From positions 1 to 34,629 of the IMG/VR virus record IMGVR_UViG_3300007344_000103: DNA of 34,629 nt, one strand, 5' to 3'. This DNA comes from a virus. This document shows positions 23,415-30,793 of the stretch, piece after piece; the first letter of the stretch is position 1; every line of letters begins with the position of its first letter. Below the pieces are notes generated by a model that ran no database searches, was not told the origin of the DNA, and saw only the letters and a list, made by a program, of their open reading frames with translations. The position numbers and the translations under genes are program-made.

Positions 23415-23849
23415 ATGATAAGGAGAAAAAGCAAAGGCCCTGTAACGAGCAAGAAGACGTTTGTTGATGGCATAAAATTCCAGTCTGGTCTTGAGGCGTA
23501 CACATACAAGAGGCTCAAAGAGTCGGGTGTTCCCTTCGAGTATGAGCAAAGGTCGTTCACTATTATTGAAGGATTCACTGCAACGGTGTCCTCGTGGGAG
23601 TCTCTTCGTAAGAAGTTCATTCCGAGACAGGACAGGATACGCCCTATCACATACAAGCCTGACTTCACTTGCCCTGATATGACTTGGGTGATAGAGGTAA
23701 AGGGGCGGGCCAATGAATTGTTCCCTATGAGGTGGAAACTGTTCAAGAGGCACTTGAAGGTCACCGACCAACATCCTGAATTGTTCCTTCCGAGCAACAT
23801 GAAAGAGGTGGACATTGCAGTGAAATGGATAGCAGACAACAAGCAATGA
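23415..23849 (+). CDS. PD-(D/E)XK nuclease, DUF1064 type
   Basis: 144 residues, full length for this small phage family. An N-terminal basic segment leads to a helix with Glu27 (SGLEAYTYKRLK), then the catalytic core: Asp83 in KPDF, followed ten residues later by E94-V95-K96 (WVIEVKGR). This is the D...ExK signature of the restriction-endonuclease fold. DUF1064 proteins are phage endonucleases related to Holliday-junction or T7 endonuclease I-type enzymes; the DNA structure cut here cannot be told from sequence. It overlaps the next gene in ATGA. Confidence 0.8.
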   Translation: MIRRKSKGPVTSKKTFVDGIKFQSGLEAYTYKRLKESGVPFEYEQRSFTIIEGFTATVSSWESLRKKFIPRQDRIRPITYKPDFTCPDMTWVIEVKGRANELFPMRWKLFKRHLKVTDQHPELFLPSNMKEVDIAVKWIADNKQ

Positions 23850-24346
23850 ACGGCCTCCAACCCAAACGGAAACTCTGCTCAGGGTGCAATCAGATGACCT
23901 ACATCTGGAAGGCCAACCCGCCCCGCTGCAAGGACTGCTGCGGACGCGAGAAGGAGGCCTCCTTGAAGGGGGGGCCGAGCCTTATACCCCGCGCAGCGGC
24001 CCTGAAAACGAAACCCAAGCCGAGGGTTAATGGGAAACCCCTGCACACGGCCATCTACATGGCGGCATTCGGATACGGGGACACTGACTTCATTCCCTCC
24101 GAGATGTCCGGGCAGAGGTGTCAGGACGTGCATCACATAGAGGCAAGGGGTATGGGGTCCTCAAAACTGTGCGACCGGATTGAAAACCTGATGGGGCTCA
24201 CAAGGGAGGAGCATACCGAGTACGGGGACAAGACTCAGTACATGGCCATGCTCTATGCCACTCACATGGATTTTATGCAGCAGAGCGGTGTGAAGTTCGA
24301 TAGGGAATGGATACTTGGACAGATTGAGAAATACACGGAGACATGA
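23846..24346 (+). CDS. Zinc-finger HNH endonuclease
   Basis: 166 residues from the ATG at 23846, chosen because it overlaps the previous stop in ATGA just as the next gene does; an upstream ATG at 23825 would add seven residues. The N-terminus has two Cys pairs (C11xxC14 and C28xxC31) forming a likely zinc ribbon. After a basic linker comes an HNH-type core: CQDVHHIEARG with paired His, then IENLMGL with Asn, then TREEH. The layout recalls NinG/Rap-type recombination nucleases and other phage HNH enzymes. It could resolve recombination intermediates or nick DNA. It is coupled to the downstream methyltransferase by an ATGA overlap. Confidence 0.75.
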   Translation: MNGLQPKRKLCSGCNQMTYIWKANPPRCKDCCGREKEASLKGGPSLIPRAAALKTKPKPRVNGKPLHTAIYMAAFGYGDTDFIPSEMSGQRCQDVHHIEARGMGSSKLCDRIENLMGLTREEHTEYGDKTQYMAMLYATHMDFMQQSGVKFDREWILGQIEKYTET

Positions 24347-24957
24347 AAAACGAGGTGCATTTAATGGACTGCATGGAATTGATGCGGGGGTATCCTGATA
24401 AGTATTTCAGTCTTTGTATAGCCGACCCTCCGTATGGCATAGGTCACAGTTTATTGAGCGGACAAAAACGAGGATCAAAGTTTGTCAGAGATATTAGGCA
24501 TGTTGATTGGGACGTGTTGCCATCTGACGAGGTTATTTTGGAAATGTTTAGGGTTTCAAAAAACCAAATAATTTGGGGTGGCAACTATTTTGCGCTGCCA
24601 CCTACAAGATGCAACTTAATTTGGGATAAGGTGCAAGAGTTTAGCGGTGCTGACTTTGAATTAGCTTGGACATCTTTTGGTAGTTCAAGTAAGGCATTTA
24701 GAATGAGCCGCGTTGAGGCTTACACAAACGGAAAAATCCATCCTACACAAAAGCCGACTGCTTTATATGATTGGATTCTACACCACTACGCCAAGGAAGG
24801 CGACACCATCTTAGACCCTTTTGTCGGCAGCGGTTCATCCCGCATTGCAGCCCATCGCGCTGGGTTGGATTTCATCGGTGCAGAACTTGACCCTGACTAT
24901 TGGGCGGCACAAGAAAAAAGATACCGCGAGTTCAAATCCCAACTCACACTGTTCTGA
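24343..24957 (+). CDS. DNA methyltransferase (N6-adenine or N4-cytosine), DPPY type
   Basis: 204 residues. The catalytic motif IV DPPYG (28-32) precedes the SAM-binding motif I DPFVGSGSS (from 158), the order of the beta class. The linking motif KIHPTQKP lies between them. The start is ATGA-coupled to the HNH nuclease. The first two thirds are noticeably AT-richer than neighbouring genes, a sign of transfer. It is a clear paralogue of the minus-strand methyltransferase at 33340-34053: both have FRVSKNQI(I/V)WG, ELAWTSF and GKIHPTQKP, and both end in KSQLTL plus an aromatic residue. It probably protects phage DNA from host restriction; its recognition site cannot be predicted. Confidence 0.9.
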   Translation: MKNEVHLMDCMELMRGYPDKYFSLCIADPPYGIGHSLLSGQKRGSKFVRDIRHVDWDVLPSDEVILEMFRVSKNQIIWGGNYFALPPTRCNLIWDKVQEFSGADFELAWTSFGSSSKAFRMSRVEAYTNGKIHPTQKPTALYDWILHHYAKEGDTILDPFVGSGSSRIAAHRAGLDFIGAELDPDYWAAQEKRYREFKSQLTLF

Positions 24958-24958
24958 C

Positions 24959-25081
24959 ATGAAAAAACCACGCAAGGAATACAACATCTATCTCCCCGAG
25001 GAGATTGCCATACCGAGCATGCTTGTAGGGGTGTTCGTAGGGATATACTGCGCCTGTGAGATCTTGTCGCGGCTACCGTAA
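24959..25081 (+). CDS. 40-residue putative membrane peptide
   Basis: The ATG lies one base after the methyltransferase stop (TGACATG). A basic N-terminus (MKKPRKEYNIY) is followed by one hydrophobic segment at about 17-34 (IPSMLVGVFVGIYCACEI). It is last in the plus-strand operon. The tight spacing and membrane profile make it a plausible real gene, but it is short and has no recognised family. Confidence 0.45.
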   Translation: MKKPRKEYNIYLPEEIAIPSMLVGVFVGIYCACEILSRLP

Positions 25082-25321
25082 CTTTATCCCCGAAGAGGGA
25101 CAAGGCGCACTCCCTTCCTAAGGAGTGAGATTGGTAGATGCCCGCCCAGGCAATTTCAGCTATGATGGCCTCCTCTTCGCGCTTTTTGGTAATAGCGTTC
25201 ATGTAGGGCTGATGGGCGGGAATCGGGGGTTGGCGTTCTTCCAGATAGAGCGCAAAGAGAAGGGCCACGGAAGGATGCGTTCCCCGTGGCCCTTCGGCAT
25301 GTAAACGAAAAGGGTGACTGT
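25082..25321. other. Convergent intergenic region
   Basis: 240 nt between the ends of the rightward early operon and the leftward head operon. It contains one strong stem (25259-25295, listed separately) and a weak 6-bp hairpin at 25108-25127 with no T run. I see no tRNA or convincing gene. A long minus-strand open frame crosses it but depends on antisense of the methyltransferase. Confidence 0.5.
25259..25295 (-). terminator. 12-bp stem between convergent operons
   Basis: GAAGGGCCACGG (25259-25270) pairs perfectly with CCGTGGCCCTTC (25284-25295) across a 13-nt loop. It lies 26 nt after the stop of the last leftward head gene, and on the minus strand it is followed by a modest T-rich stretch (TCTTTG). 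It may stop transcription from both sides. Confidence 0.65.
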
Positions 25322-25723
25322 CTAATCCTGAAGCTCTGCTTTGGCAAGTGTCAGGGCGAATCCTTGGTATCGGTGCTTCTCGCAGAGAATCTGAGCGTGG
25401 GTATAGTCGAAGTCCTTTGCGGGGATCACTTTTCCAAATTTCCTTGAAGACACCATGTTCCTTTCATGGAATAAAGGTGCCTCTTCTTCTGTCGCGTTGG
25501 TAAATGCGTAGAATCCGAACCCATCATATCCCATGATGGTCTTTTTTCTCGACCCCTCTATGTGGCCCAACCCCAATGCTTCGTAAAGCGGGGCAAACTG
25601 CCCTCCTATCCTTGGGATCAGGTCATGGTAACCTTGAGTATTGAGTGTGGTCACAAACAGATTCTCGGACTCAAACAGAGATTGAATCTCGCTGGCGCGG
25701 TTGTTTATGGCTTGCTGCTCCAT
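25322..25723 (-). CDS. Unknown protein ending the head module
   Basis: 133 residues, no family recognised. It is soluble-looking, with mixed helices, several aromatic residues and Gly motifs (GYDGFGFYAF, about 64-73). It starts one base after the stop of the 375-aa gene (TGACATG), so the two are co-translated. Possible head or neck accessory protein. Confidence 0.5.
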   Translation of the reverse strand: MEQQAINNRASEIQSLFESENLFVTTLNTQGYHDLIPRIGGQFAPLYEALGLGHIEGSRKKTIMGYDGFGFYAFTNATEEEAPLFHERNMVSSRKFGKVIPAKDFDYTHAQILCEKHRYQGFALTLAKAELQD

Positions 25724-25724
25724 G

Positions 25725-26852
25725 TCATTTCGCTTTGATCTCCTCCAACACGAGTTCCTCTGAGAGGAATACAGGGTTGGGAAGGTTGGCCTCTTTCAGC
25801 TTCGCGTTGTACACCTTCACAGCATCCGCAAGGGTCTTGCACTTGCCGAACATCGGGCCGGGATTCACCGCAATAGCTTTGTCCTTCGCAAGGTTCTTGA
25901 TGTAGGCGATTCCCACCTGCTCATCAACAACGCCTTCAGAGACATTCTCCCCGTTGGCCTTGCGGATAACCTCTGCTGCTGCCTTCTTATCCTCCTCCAT
26001 GTGTGACTTCGCACTGATGGAACTGATGAGGAACCCTCGGATGTCGTCCCTGTTCATGATGCACTCGATGGCATCATCCTCGGTCATACCGAGCCTGTCT
26101 GTTCCAGAGACGAACACTCCGCTGTTGTTTGTGATGAGTCCGTATGACCTGCCCTTCTCGAACCACTTTTTCGCATCAAGCTGCGCGGGGGACAGTCCTT
26201 TGTGGACGAACATCTCAAGGAACTTCTTGCGACTGTTGAAGTTGTTTCCTTCGATGAGTTCCTGATACAGGGCGAATTTCAGGTCCTCCTCTGAGTCGCT
26301 TGTGAGGGGGCGTTGACCGATGAGGAACAGAGCGTCACGCATCTTGGCGATGTCATCGTACATTCCGACAAGGGCTTCGTTGATGGCGATGGTTTCCATA
26401 GAGGAGTTCATCTTCGCTTTCCTTGCCTTGGTCATGTCCTGATAGAACCATGGACGGTTCGCGTTGGGGCCTACCGCTTGGTCCAATACGGGGTCCCATT
26501 GATTGGTGTCATTCATATTGAGGAACGCACCGCAGCGCTCAAGCAGGCCGACCACTTGCTTGATTTGAGTGTCGGACAGGCCGTCCTGACGCTTGATGAC
26601 AACATTGGGAGACCTGCGGGTGACCTTAAGGACGAAAGATTTTAATGTGGCCGCATTTTTCCTATCCTCGTCAGTGTCGTATTTCACCGTTGTCACTCTC
26701 CACCCGTCAACAAGCACATCTACTGTTCCGTCAGGATTGGATGCTGCAAGGTTTTGGCAGATGGGGTTGTCGGTTGTACCTGTGATGACCCCATTGTAGC
26801 CGATACGAAGGATTACGTCCCGGTCATTGATGATTGATTGTTGTGATGCCAT
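25725..26852 (-). CDS. Unknown protein of the head module
   Basis: 375 residues, no recognised family. A beta-rich first part (DVLVDGWRVTTVKY) leads to a helical, charged middle and C-terminus; a GFLISSISAKSH segment lies near the middle of the second half. No membrane span or signal peptide. It has its own promoter, placed directly after the terminator of the capsid operon, so it can be expressed separately from the capsid genes. It may be a minor head protein or an assembly factor. Confidence 0.55.
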   Translation of the reverse strand: MASQQSIINDRDVILRIGYNGVITGTTDNPICQNLAASNPDGTVDVLVDGWRVTTVKYDTDEDRKNAATLKSFVLKVTRRSPNVVIKRQDGLSDTQIKQVVGLLERCGAFLNMNDTNQWDPVLDQAVGPNANRPWFYQDMTKARKAKMNSSMETIAINEALVGMYDDIAKMRDALFLIGQRPLTSDSEEDLKFALYQELIEGNNFNSRKKFLEMFVHKGLSPAQLDAKKWFEKGRSYGLITNNSGVFVSGTDRLGMTEDDAIECIMNRDDIRGFLISSISAKSHMEEDKKAAAEVIRKANGENVSEGVVDEQVGIAYIKNLAKDKAIAVNPGPMFGKCKTLADAVKVYNAKLKEANLPNPVFLSEELVLEEIKAK

Positions 26853-26891
26853 TTTGTTTTGGTAATTAAGATGATTGACTGATTACTTTGG

Positions 26892-26920
26892 CAAAGGTAT
26901 ATAAAAAAAGAGGAGAACAA
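26892..26920 (-). promoter_or_regulatory. Promoter with -7 TACCTTTG and -33 TTG
   Basis: On the minus strand TTG (26920-26918) is followed after 18 nt by TACCTTTG (26899-26892). The ATG of the 375-aa gene is 39 nt downstream of the box. The -33 element lies inside the loop of the terminator at 26903-26938. Confidence 0.7.
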
Positions 26921-26938
26921 CTTAATGCTCTCCTCTTT
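26903..26938 (-). terminator. Intrinsic terminator after the capsid operon
   Basis: AAAGAGGAGA pairs with TCTCCTCTTT (10-bp arms 26929-26938 and 26907-26916) around a 12-nt loop. The T run at 26903-26909 follows on the minus strand. It lies 22 nt after the stop of the 347-aa head protein. Confidence 0.8.
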
Positions 26939-26960
26939 CTTTGAAAGACAATCCCTATCC

Positions 26961-28004
26961 TTAACTGAGAAGGAGCGGGTCGAATGAGCCACCTGCCGCA
27001 AGCCAGTTGTTGACCTGCTTAAAGCGCACCAAGAGGTCGTTCGCGTTAGCAATGGAAGCGGAGTCGGCAATGAAGTACCTCTTCACGATTGGTGCGAGGT
27101 CTTTCTGTTGCTTGGACTGACCGGCTTTTTGCCCACCTGACACTACAACCTCGTGGTAAACCTCGGTGTTGTCGATGTTCACGTTGGGGTTTCCACCGCC
27201 TGTGATTGCTCTCTCAGCCAATACTGCGGCTGTTCCTGCGGCCTCTTGCGGGATGATGGACAGGTCGGTAGTGGCCGTTCCAATGGTACCTGACACAGAC
27301 TCAGCAATGAACTCAACGTGGGTGTTCGCGCTGATAGCGGAAACACGCACGTATGTTCCCTCGACATCAGACTTGCCGTTAATGACATAGGCCGAGTTCC
27401 ATCCGCTCAGATAAAGCGTCTGGCCAACCTCGAAGGCTGCCGTTGTGCTCTGTCCAAACTTTAAGGTGAGTCCGCTGACAACAGCGAGGTTGCCTGTGCT
27501 GATAATCGGCCGTGTTACACCTCCTGTCGTTACAAGACCTGCCGCTACGGTCAGGTTGATGCTTTGCTGAACAACACTTACAAGCGGGTAGCCTGACGCA
27601 CCCTCGATTTTCACCCCTCCATTGCCGCTTGTGATGGCAGCTACAGAGATTTGAAGACCACCTTCGTCAGCAACGGCCTGAGCTGCTGCTGCAAGGGCGG
27701 TTCCAAAAGCGGATGCGTTCGGAGCGCTTGCGCCTGTCTTGTAGTGAACAGCACGAATCACCTGCACTTCGTCCACGTTCTGCACAATCCGAAAACTGTA
27801 TTCGGTGTTTGCCGCAGGCGAAGCAGTGGCTGTCACATCGACAATCTGACTCGTCTCCGCTTTGTGTGGCAGTACCGAGATACTGTCCACGTCCTCGCGG
27901 ATGAAGCCTTTGGTGTCCCCTGTTACGAGAACCTTGCCTTGGCCCGGTGTTGACAGGTCCGCTGCTGCGGCCTGTACTGTGTTGATTACAAAAATCTGAT
28001 CCAT
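26961..28004 (-). CDS. Beta-rich head protein (decoration or fibre candidate)
   Basis: 347 residues, rich in Ala, Val, Gly, Thr and Ser with alternating hydrophobic patterns typical of beta-structured virion proteins. The first third is a beta sandwich-like region (TEYSFRIVQNVDEVQVIRAV). A module with FEVGQTLYLSG and GTYVRVSAIS (about 188-235) resembles those in the neck and hub proteins. The C-terminus is helical (DLLVRFKQVNNWLAAGG). It is directly downstream of the major capsid gene and before the operon terminator, the usual place of a capsid decoration or head-fibre protein. Leader A-rich, no Shine-Dalgarno. Confidence 0.6.
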   Translation of the reverse strand: MDQIFVINTVQAAAADLSTPGQGKVLVTGDTKGFIREDVDSISVLPHKAETSQIVDVTATASPAANTEYSFRIVQNVDEVQVIRAVHYKTGASAPNASAFGTALAAAAQAVADEGGLQISVAAITSGNGGVKIEGASGYPLVSVVQQSINLTVAAGLVTTGGVTRPIISTGNLAVVSGLTLKFGQSTTAAFEVGQTLYLSGWNSAYVINGKSDVEGTYVRVSAISANTHVEFIAESVSGTIGTATTDLSIIPQEAAGTAAVLAERAITGGGNPNVNIDNTEVYHEVVVSGGQKAGQSKQQKDLAPIVKRYFIADSASIANANDLLVRFKQVNNWLAAGGSFDPLLLS

Positions 28005-28031
28005 TTTTTCTGAGTTTTTGGATGTGAGAGA

Positions 28032-29390
28032 TTAGATGGTGGCACCGAACCATCCTGAGTACTTGCCTGTGGTCATGTTGACGCCACCGTGATACATGAA
28101 CTGTATCGTGGTGCGGTCCTGCATGTCCATGGGCTGGCCGAAGTTGTCCGCAACAATGTCGGACGTGACAGGCATTCCAACAGGGAAATCACCGATACCC
28201 TTACCGACTACGGCATAGAATGGGCTCTCTCCGTAGTGGAGTCGCTGAATGGATGGAACCTCACCGCTTCCGACAGTCATAACAGGGTCTTGGTCGATGA
28301 AGTACGCCTGCCACTCCTTCTTCATACCTGTTGCACCGGGTATCTGAGTGGGCGCGGTGTCGTAGGTAGGATCTTGGAACAGACCTGGGGCGTACACCAA
28401 TTCAACAGTGTGACCACCTATCTTGATCATGTCAGGATTCAGGTCGATGACACCGTTAGTAGGCTGCATAAGGGTCAGTTGCTCAGTGAACCCTACTCCG
28501 AAGTTGTTGACAATGTGAGCGTAAAGCGCACGACCGATGTACAATTTCCGAGGCTTCTGAGTGTATGACCTTTGGTTCGCCACCGTGTCGAGCCAATCTT
28601 GGAACATTGTGCGGTCAGGAAGTGTTGAGAAACCGAACACTACACCACCTCTGTTGCGGATTGCCCAATCGACACCTCCGTTCGTAGAGGTCTCGTTTGT
28701 GGGGTCAAAGGACGGGAGACCGTAGATCATGTCGTACTCGATGTCCTTCAGGAAACGCTCGAGGGTGAAATGAACTTGGGCGTCCTCCCAATACTTGCCC
28801 ACGTACTTGACGCGCTCCTTGCGGAAATCAACGCGGTTGTGGTCGTTGCCCTCACGCATGGTTGTCAGGTAGTTCACCTGCCAATCTGGAACGCGCTTGA
28901 TGCCTGTCACACCGGATGAGTTGGCATACGGTACGAAAATACCGCGACCGTTTACCTGCTGACCCACGACAAGGGAACCCGCAAGCTGTGCCACAGTAGC
29001 ACCTGCATGAGGCTCAAGAACGATTTGGCCCGGGGTGGCCTGAACAACGCGACCTTGGAAGGCTTTGTTGTTGCCAAACATAAGGGTGTTCACGCGGATG
29101 TACTGAACGGGGTTGCCGTTGTACGGTGCAAGGTCAACGGTGACGCTTGTGGCACCTGCGGTAACCTGAGTGATGTCGGCCACGATGCGGTCGTCATCAA
29201 GGAAGCTCTCGCGGTACTCAAGTACGTCAATCGACTGAGATGCGTTGGGAATGTTCACATTGAGGGCTACGATGTCCTCAAGGAATTTGCAAGAAGACCT
29301 CGTGAGGTACTTGACTTTGCTGATGTCGTTCCAGTCAACAAGTGCTTGGACTTGAAGGTTACTGGCCAGACTTGGAATTGAAAGTGCCAT
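28032..29390 (-). CDS. Major capsid protein (HK97-like fold expected)
   Basis: 452 residues, a usual length for podovirus capsid proteins. Helical N-terminus, then beta-rich domains. Segments such as RVDFRKERVKYVGKYWEDA, IGRALYAHIVNNFG and FYAVVGKGIGDFPVGM have the look of the P- and A-domain parts of capsid subunits. It follows the scaffold gene and precedes the head protein; a very A-rich leader (AAAACCAAAAAACA) suggests strong expression. The identity rests on position, length and general pattern rather than a short diagnostic motif. Confidence 0.75.
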   Translation of the reverse strand: MALSIPSLASNLQVQALVDWNDISKVKYLTRSSCKFLEDIVALNVNIPNASQSIDVLEYRESFLDDDRIVADITQVTAGATSVTVDLAPYNGNPVQYIRVNTLMFGNNKAFQGRVVQATPGQIVLEPHAGATVAQLAGSLVVGQQVNGRGIFVPYANSSGVTGIKRVPDWQVNYLTTMREGNDHNRVDFRKERVKYVGKYWEDAQVHFTLERFLKDIEYDMIYGLPSFDPTNETSTNGGVDWAIRNRGGVVFGFSTLPDRTMFQDWLDTVANQRSYTQKPRKLYIGRALYAHIVNNFGVGFTEQLTLMQPTNGVIDLNPDMIKIGGHTVELVYAPGLFQDPTYDTAPTQIPGATGMKKEWQAYFIDQDPVMTVGSGEVPSIQRLHYGESPFYAVVGKGIGDFPVGMPVTSDIVADNFGQPMDMQDRTTIQFMYHGGVNMTTGKYSGWFGATI

Positions 29391-29416
29391 TGTTTTTTGG
29401 TTTTAGGCTGTTTGCA

Positions 29417-30634
29417 TTACTTCTTTTGGCCTCCGTTTACTTTCTGCTTGATGATCTCAGAGATTTCTTCCCTGATGTTCTTCTGCTGGGTTCTCGGAAT
29501 GCCTCCCCGCGTCTTGAGTCCCGTCAGAGGCTTGCTCCGCTTGATGGCCTCTTTTCGGGTGGCCGTCTTGAGTCCTCTCTCGAACGCTGCTTGGAGCATG
29601 TCTTGAAAGTACTCCTCTCGGAGTGTCGCTTGAATGGACTTCTGAACGTCAGGTGCTCCGTCAGGGCGGGTGAAGCTGACCCCGTTCTGACGCATCTTGT
29701 TGAGCACCTTTTGGGCTACTTCCTCCGTGACCTCAACCCCATAGAAGGTTTGTCCCTTGTAGCTTCCGTTCAGCTCTTTCTCGGCTTCTTGGATAGCTTT
29801 TGCGGTGGACTCCTTCGAGGCTGTTGCCTTGGAGGTAACATTGCCTTCCAGCAGTTTGAGGTCGTTCTCCCTTGCCTGCCTCATTTGGGCTGCGAAGAGA
29901 GATACCTCCTCTTTCTTTTGGTAGGTCTTTTTCTCTTTGAACTCCTCCATGACCTCGTCAAGGTCATCGGGAGTGATGTTCGGGTCGTAGGACCTCACCT
30001 GCATCTCCTTGAGCTGCTCGGGTGAAAGGGTGTCGGGGTCGGGTGTCATCTTCCCGAGAAGGTCCATGAAGTCCTTCACCTGACCCGCTTCCTTTGCTTT
30101 GAAATAGATTTCGGCAAGGGGGTCTTCCGTAATTTTCTTGGCGCGTTCCCATTGAGGCTTGTACTCATCGGGGACAACGAACTCAGCCGCAGGCTTGGCA
30201 CCTGCTTGTGCATCCTTACTCTCTGCCTTAACACCTACACCGAAGAAGTCCTCCCCGAGTTTTGGAGTGTCGTCACCGTCAGAATTGCCTTTCTCAATCT
30301 CTGCTTGAGCTATTTCGAGAAGCTCCTCATCGGTCTTTCCCTCGTTTTCTGGAAGGGCCTTCAGTTCGGTGGCCTTGTCGAGAAGCGGCTTGTAGGTCTC
30401 GATGAGCTCATTCTTTTTCGCCTCCTTTGCGGCATTTATCTCGGCTTCGAGCTGGTCCTTGGCCTTGCCTGTGTGAGCTGCCAGTACAGCGGCCTCCACC
30501 TCGGATTCCACTTCGGGTTCGAGGTCGAATTCAGGAAGCTGAACGCCAGCTTGGGCACCAGTTGGGGTACCGCCTTCGGGAGATGCTGCTGCGCCTTCCT
30601 TTTTCTCGATTACTTCTGCTGCTTCGGTTGCCAT
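29417..30634 (-). CDS. Capsid scaffolding protein
   Basis: 405 residues from the ATG at 30634. The frame extends to a TTG at 30694, but that codon overlaps the promoter box, so the ATG is preferred. The protein is strongly acidic in its first half (EFDLEPEVESEVEAAVL) and nearly all helical with coiled-coil character. It ends in a basic segment (PRTQQKNIREEISEIIKQKV) like the C-terminal capsid-binding helix of scaffolds. It lies between portal and capsid, the standard place. No protease motif seen. It would shape the procapsid and leave before or during DNA packaging. Confidence 0.8.
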   Translation of the reverse strand: MATEAAEVIEKKEGAAASPEGGTPTGAQAGVQLPEFDLEPEVESEVEAAVLAAHTGKAKDQLEAEINAAKEAKKNELIETYKPLLDKATELKALPENEGKTDEELLEIAQAEIEKGNSDGDDTPKLGEDFFGVGVKAESKDAQAGAKPAAEFVVPDEYKPQWERAKKITEDPLAEIYFKAKEAGQVKDFMDLLGKMTPDPDTLSPEQLKEMQVRSYDPNITPDDLDEVMEEFKEKKTYQKKEEVSLFAAQMRQARENDLKLLEGNVTSKATASKESTAKAIQEAEKELNGSYKGQTFYGVEVTEEVAQKVLNKMRQNGVSFTRPDGAPDVQKSIQATLREEYFQDMLQAAFERGLKTATRKEAIKRSKPLTGLKTRGGIPRTQQKNIREEISEIIKQKVNGGQKK

Positions 30635-30691
30635 TTTCTTGCTTTTTGGTGGTTCTCTTGTAGTTGTCTTTAAGTGGCAAAAGTGCCGCCT

Positions 30692-30699
30692 CAAATATA
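30692..30699 (-). promoter_or_regulatory. Promoter -7 box (TATATTTG) for the scaffold-capsid operon
   Basis: An exact TAnnTTTG on the minus strand, 57 nt before the scaffold ATG. The best -33 match is a CTTG 17 nt upstream (not TTG at ideal form). Together with the terminator at 26903-26938 it defines a scaffold, capsid and head-protein transcript. Confidence 0.6.
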
Positions 30700-30745
30700 C
30701 AGAGAATCGAAATACGCAAGAAAATTATCGCATTGAAATACAATG

Positions 30746-30785
30746 CTTTACAGTGGTAAAAGAGGATACTTTACAAGGGTAAAAG
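30746..30785. repeat. Tandem operator-like repeat between portal and scaffold genes
   Basis: Two 17-bp units, 30746-30762 and 30769-30785, differ at only 2 of 17 positions and are 23 bp apart start to start. Each unit is itself an inverted repeat (CTTTAC ... GTAAAAG). They lie 8 nt after the portal stop and about 47 nt upstream of the scaffold -7 box. Confidence 0.6.
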
Positions 30786-30793
30786 AAGAGGTT

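Noticed and set aside
24897-25268. Minus-strand 123-codon open frame across the convergent gap
   Set aside because: Its start is a GTG inside the terminator stem and its second half is antisense to the methyltransferase and the 40-aa peptide. The first 70 residues look fairly protein-like, so a short degenerate gene cannot be fully excluded.
25082-25321. tRNA or small RNA in the convergent gap
   Set aside because: The small hairpin at 25108-25127 does not extend to a cloverleaf and no T-loop consensus was seen.
30635-30694. Longer scaffold start at a TTG at 30694
   Set aside because: The TTG overlaps the -7 box, the extra 20 residues are unlike a scaffold N-terminus, and the ATG at 30634 has the typical A-rich leader.
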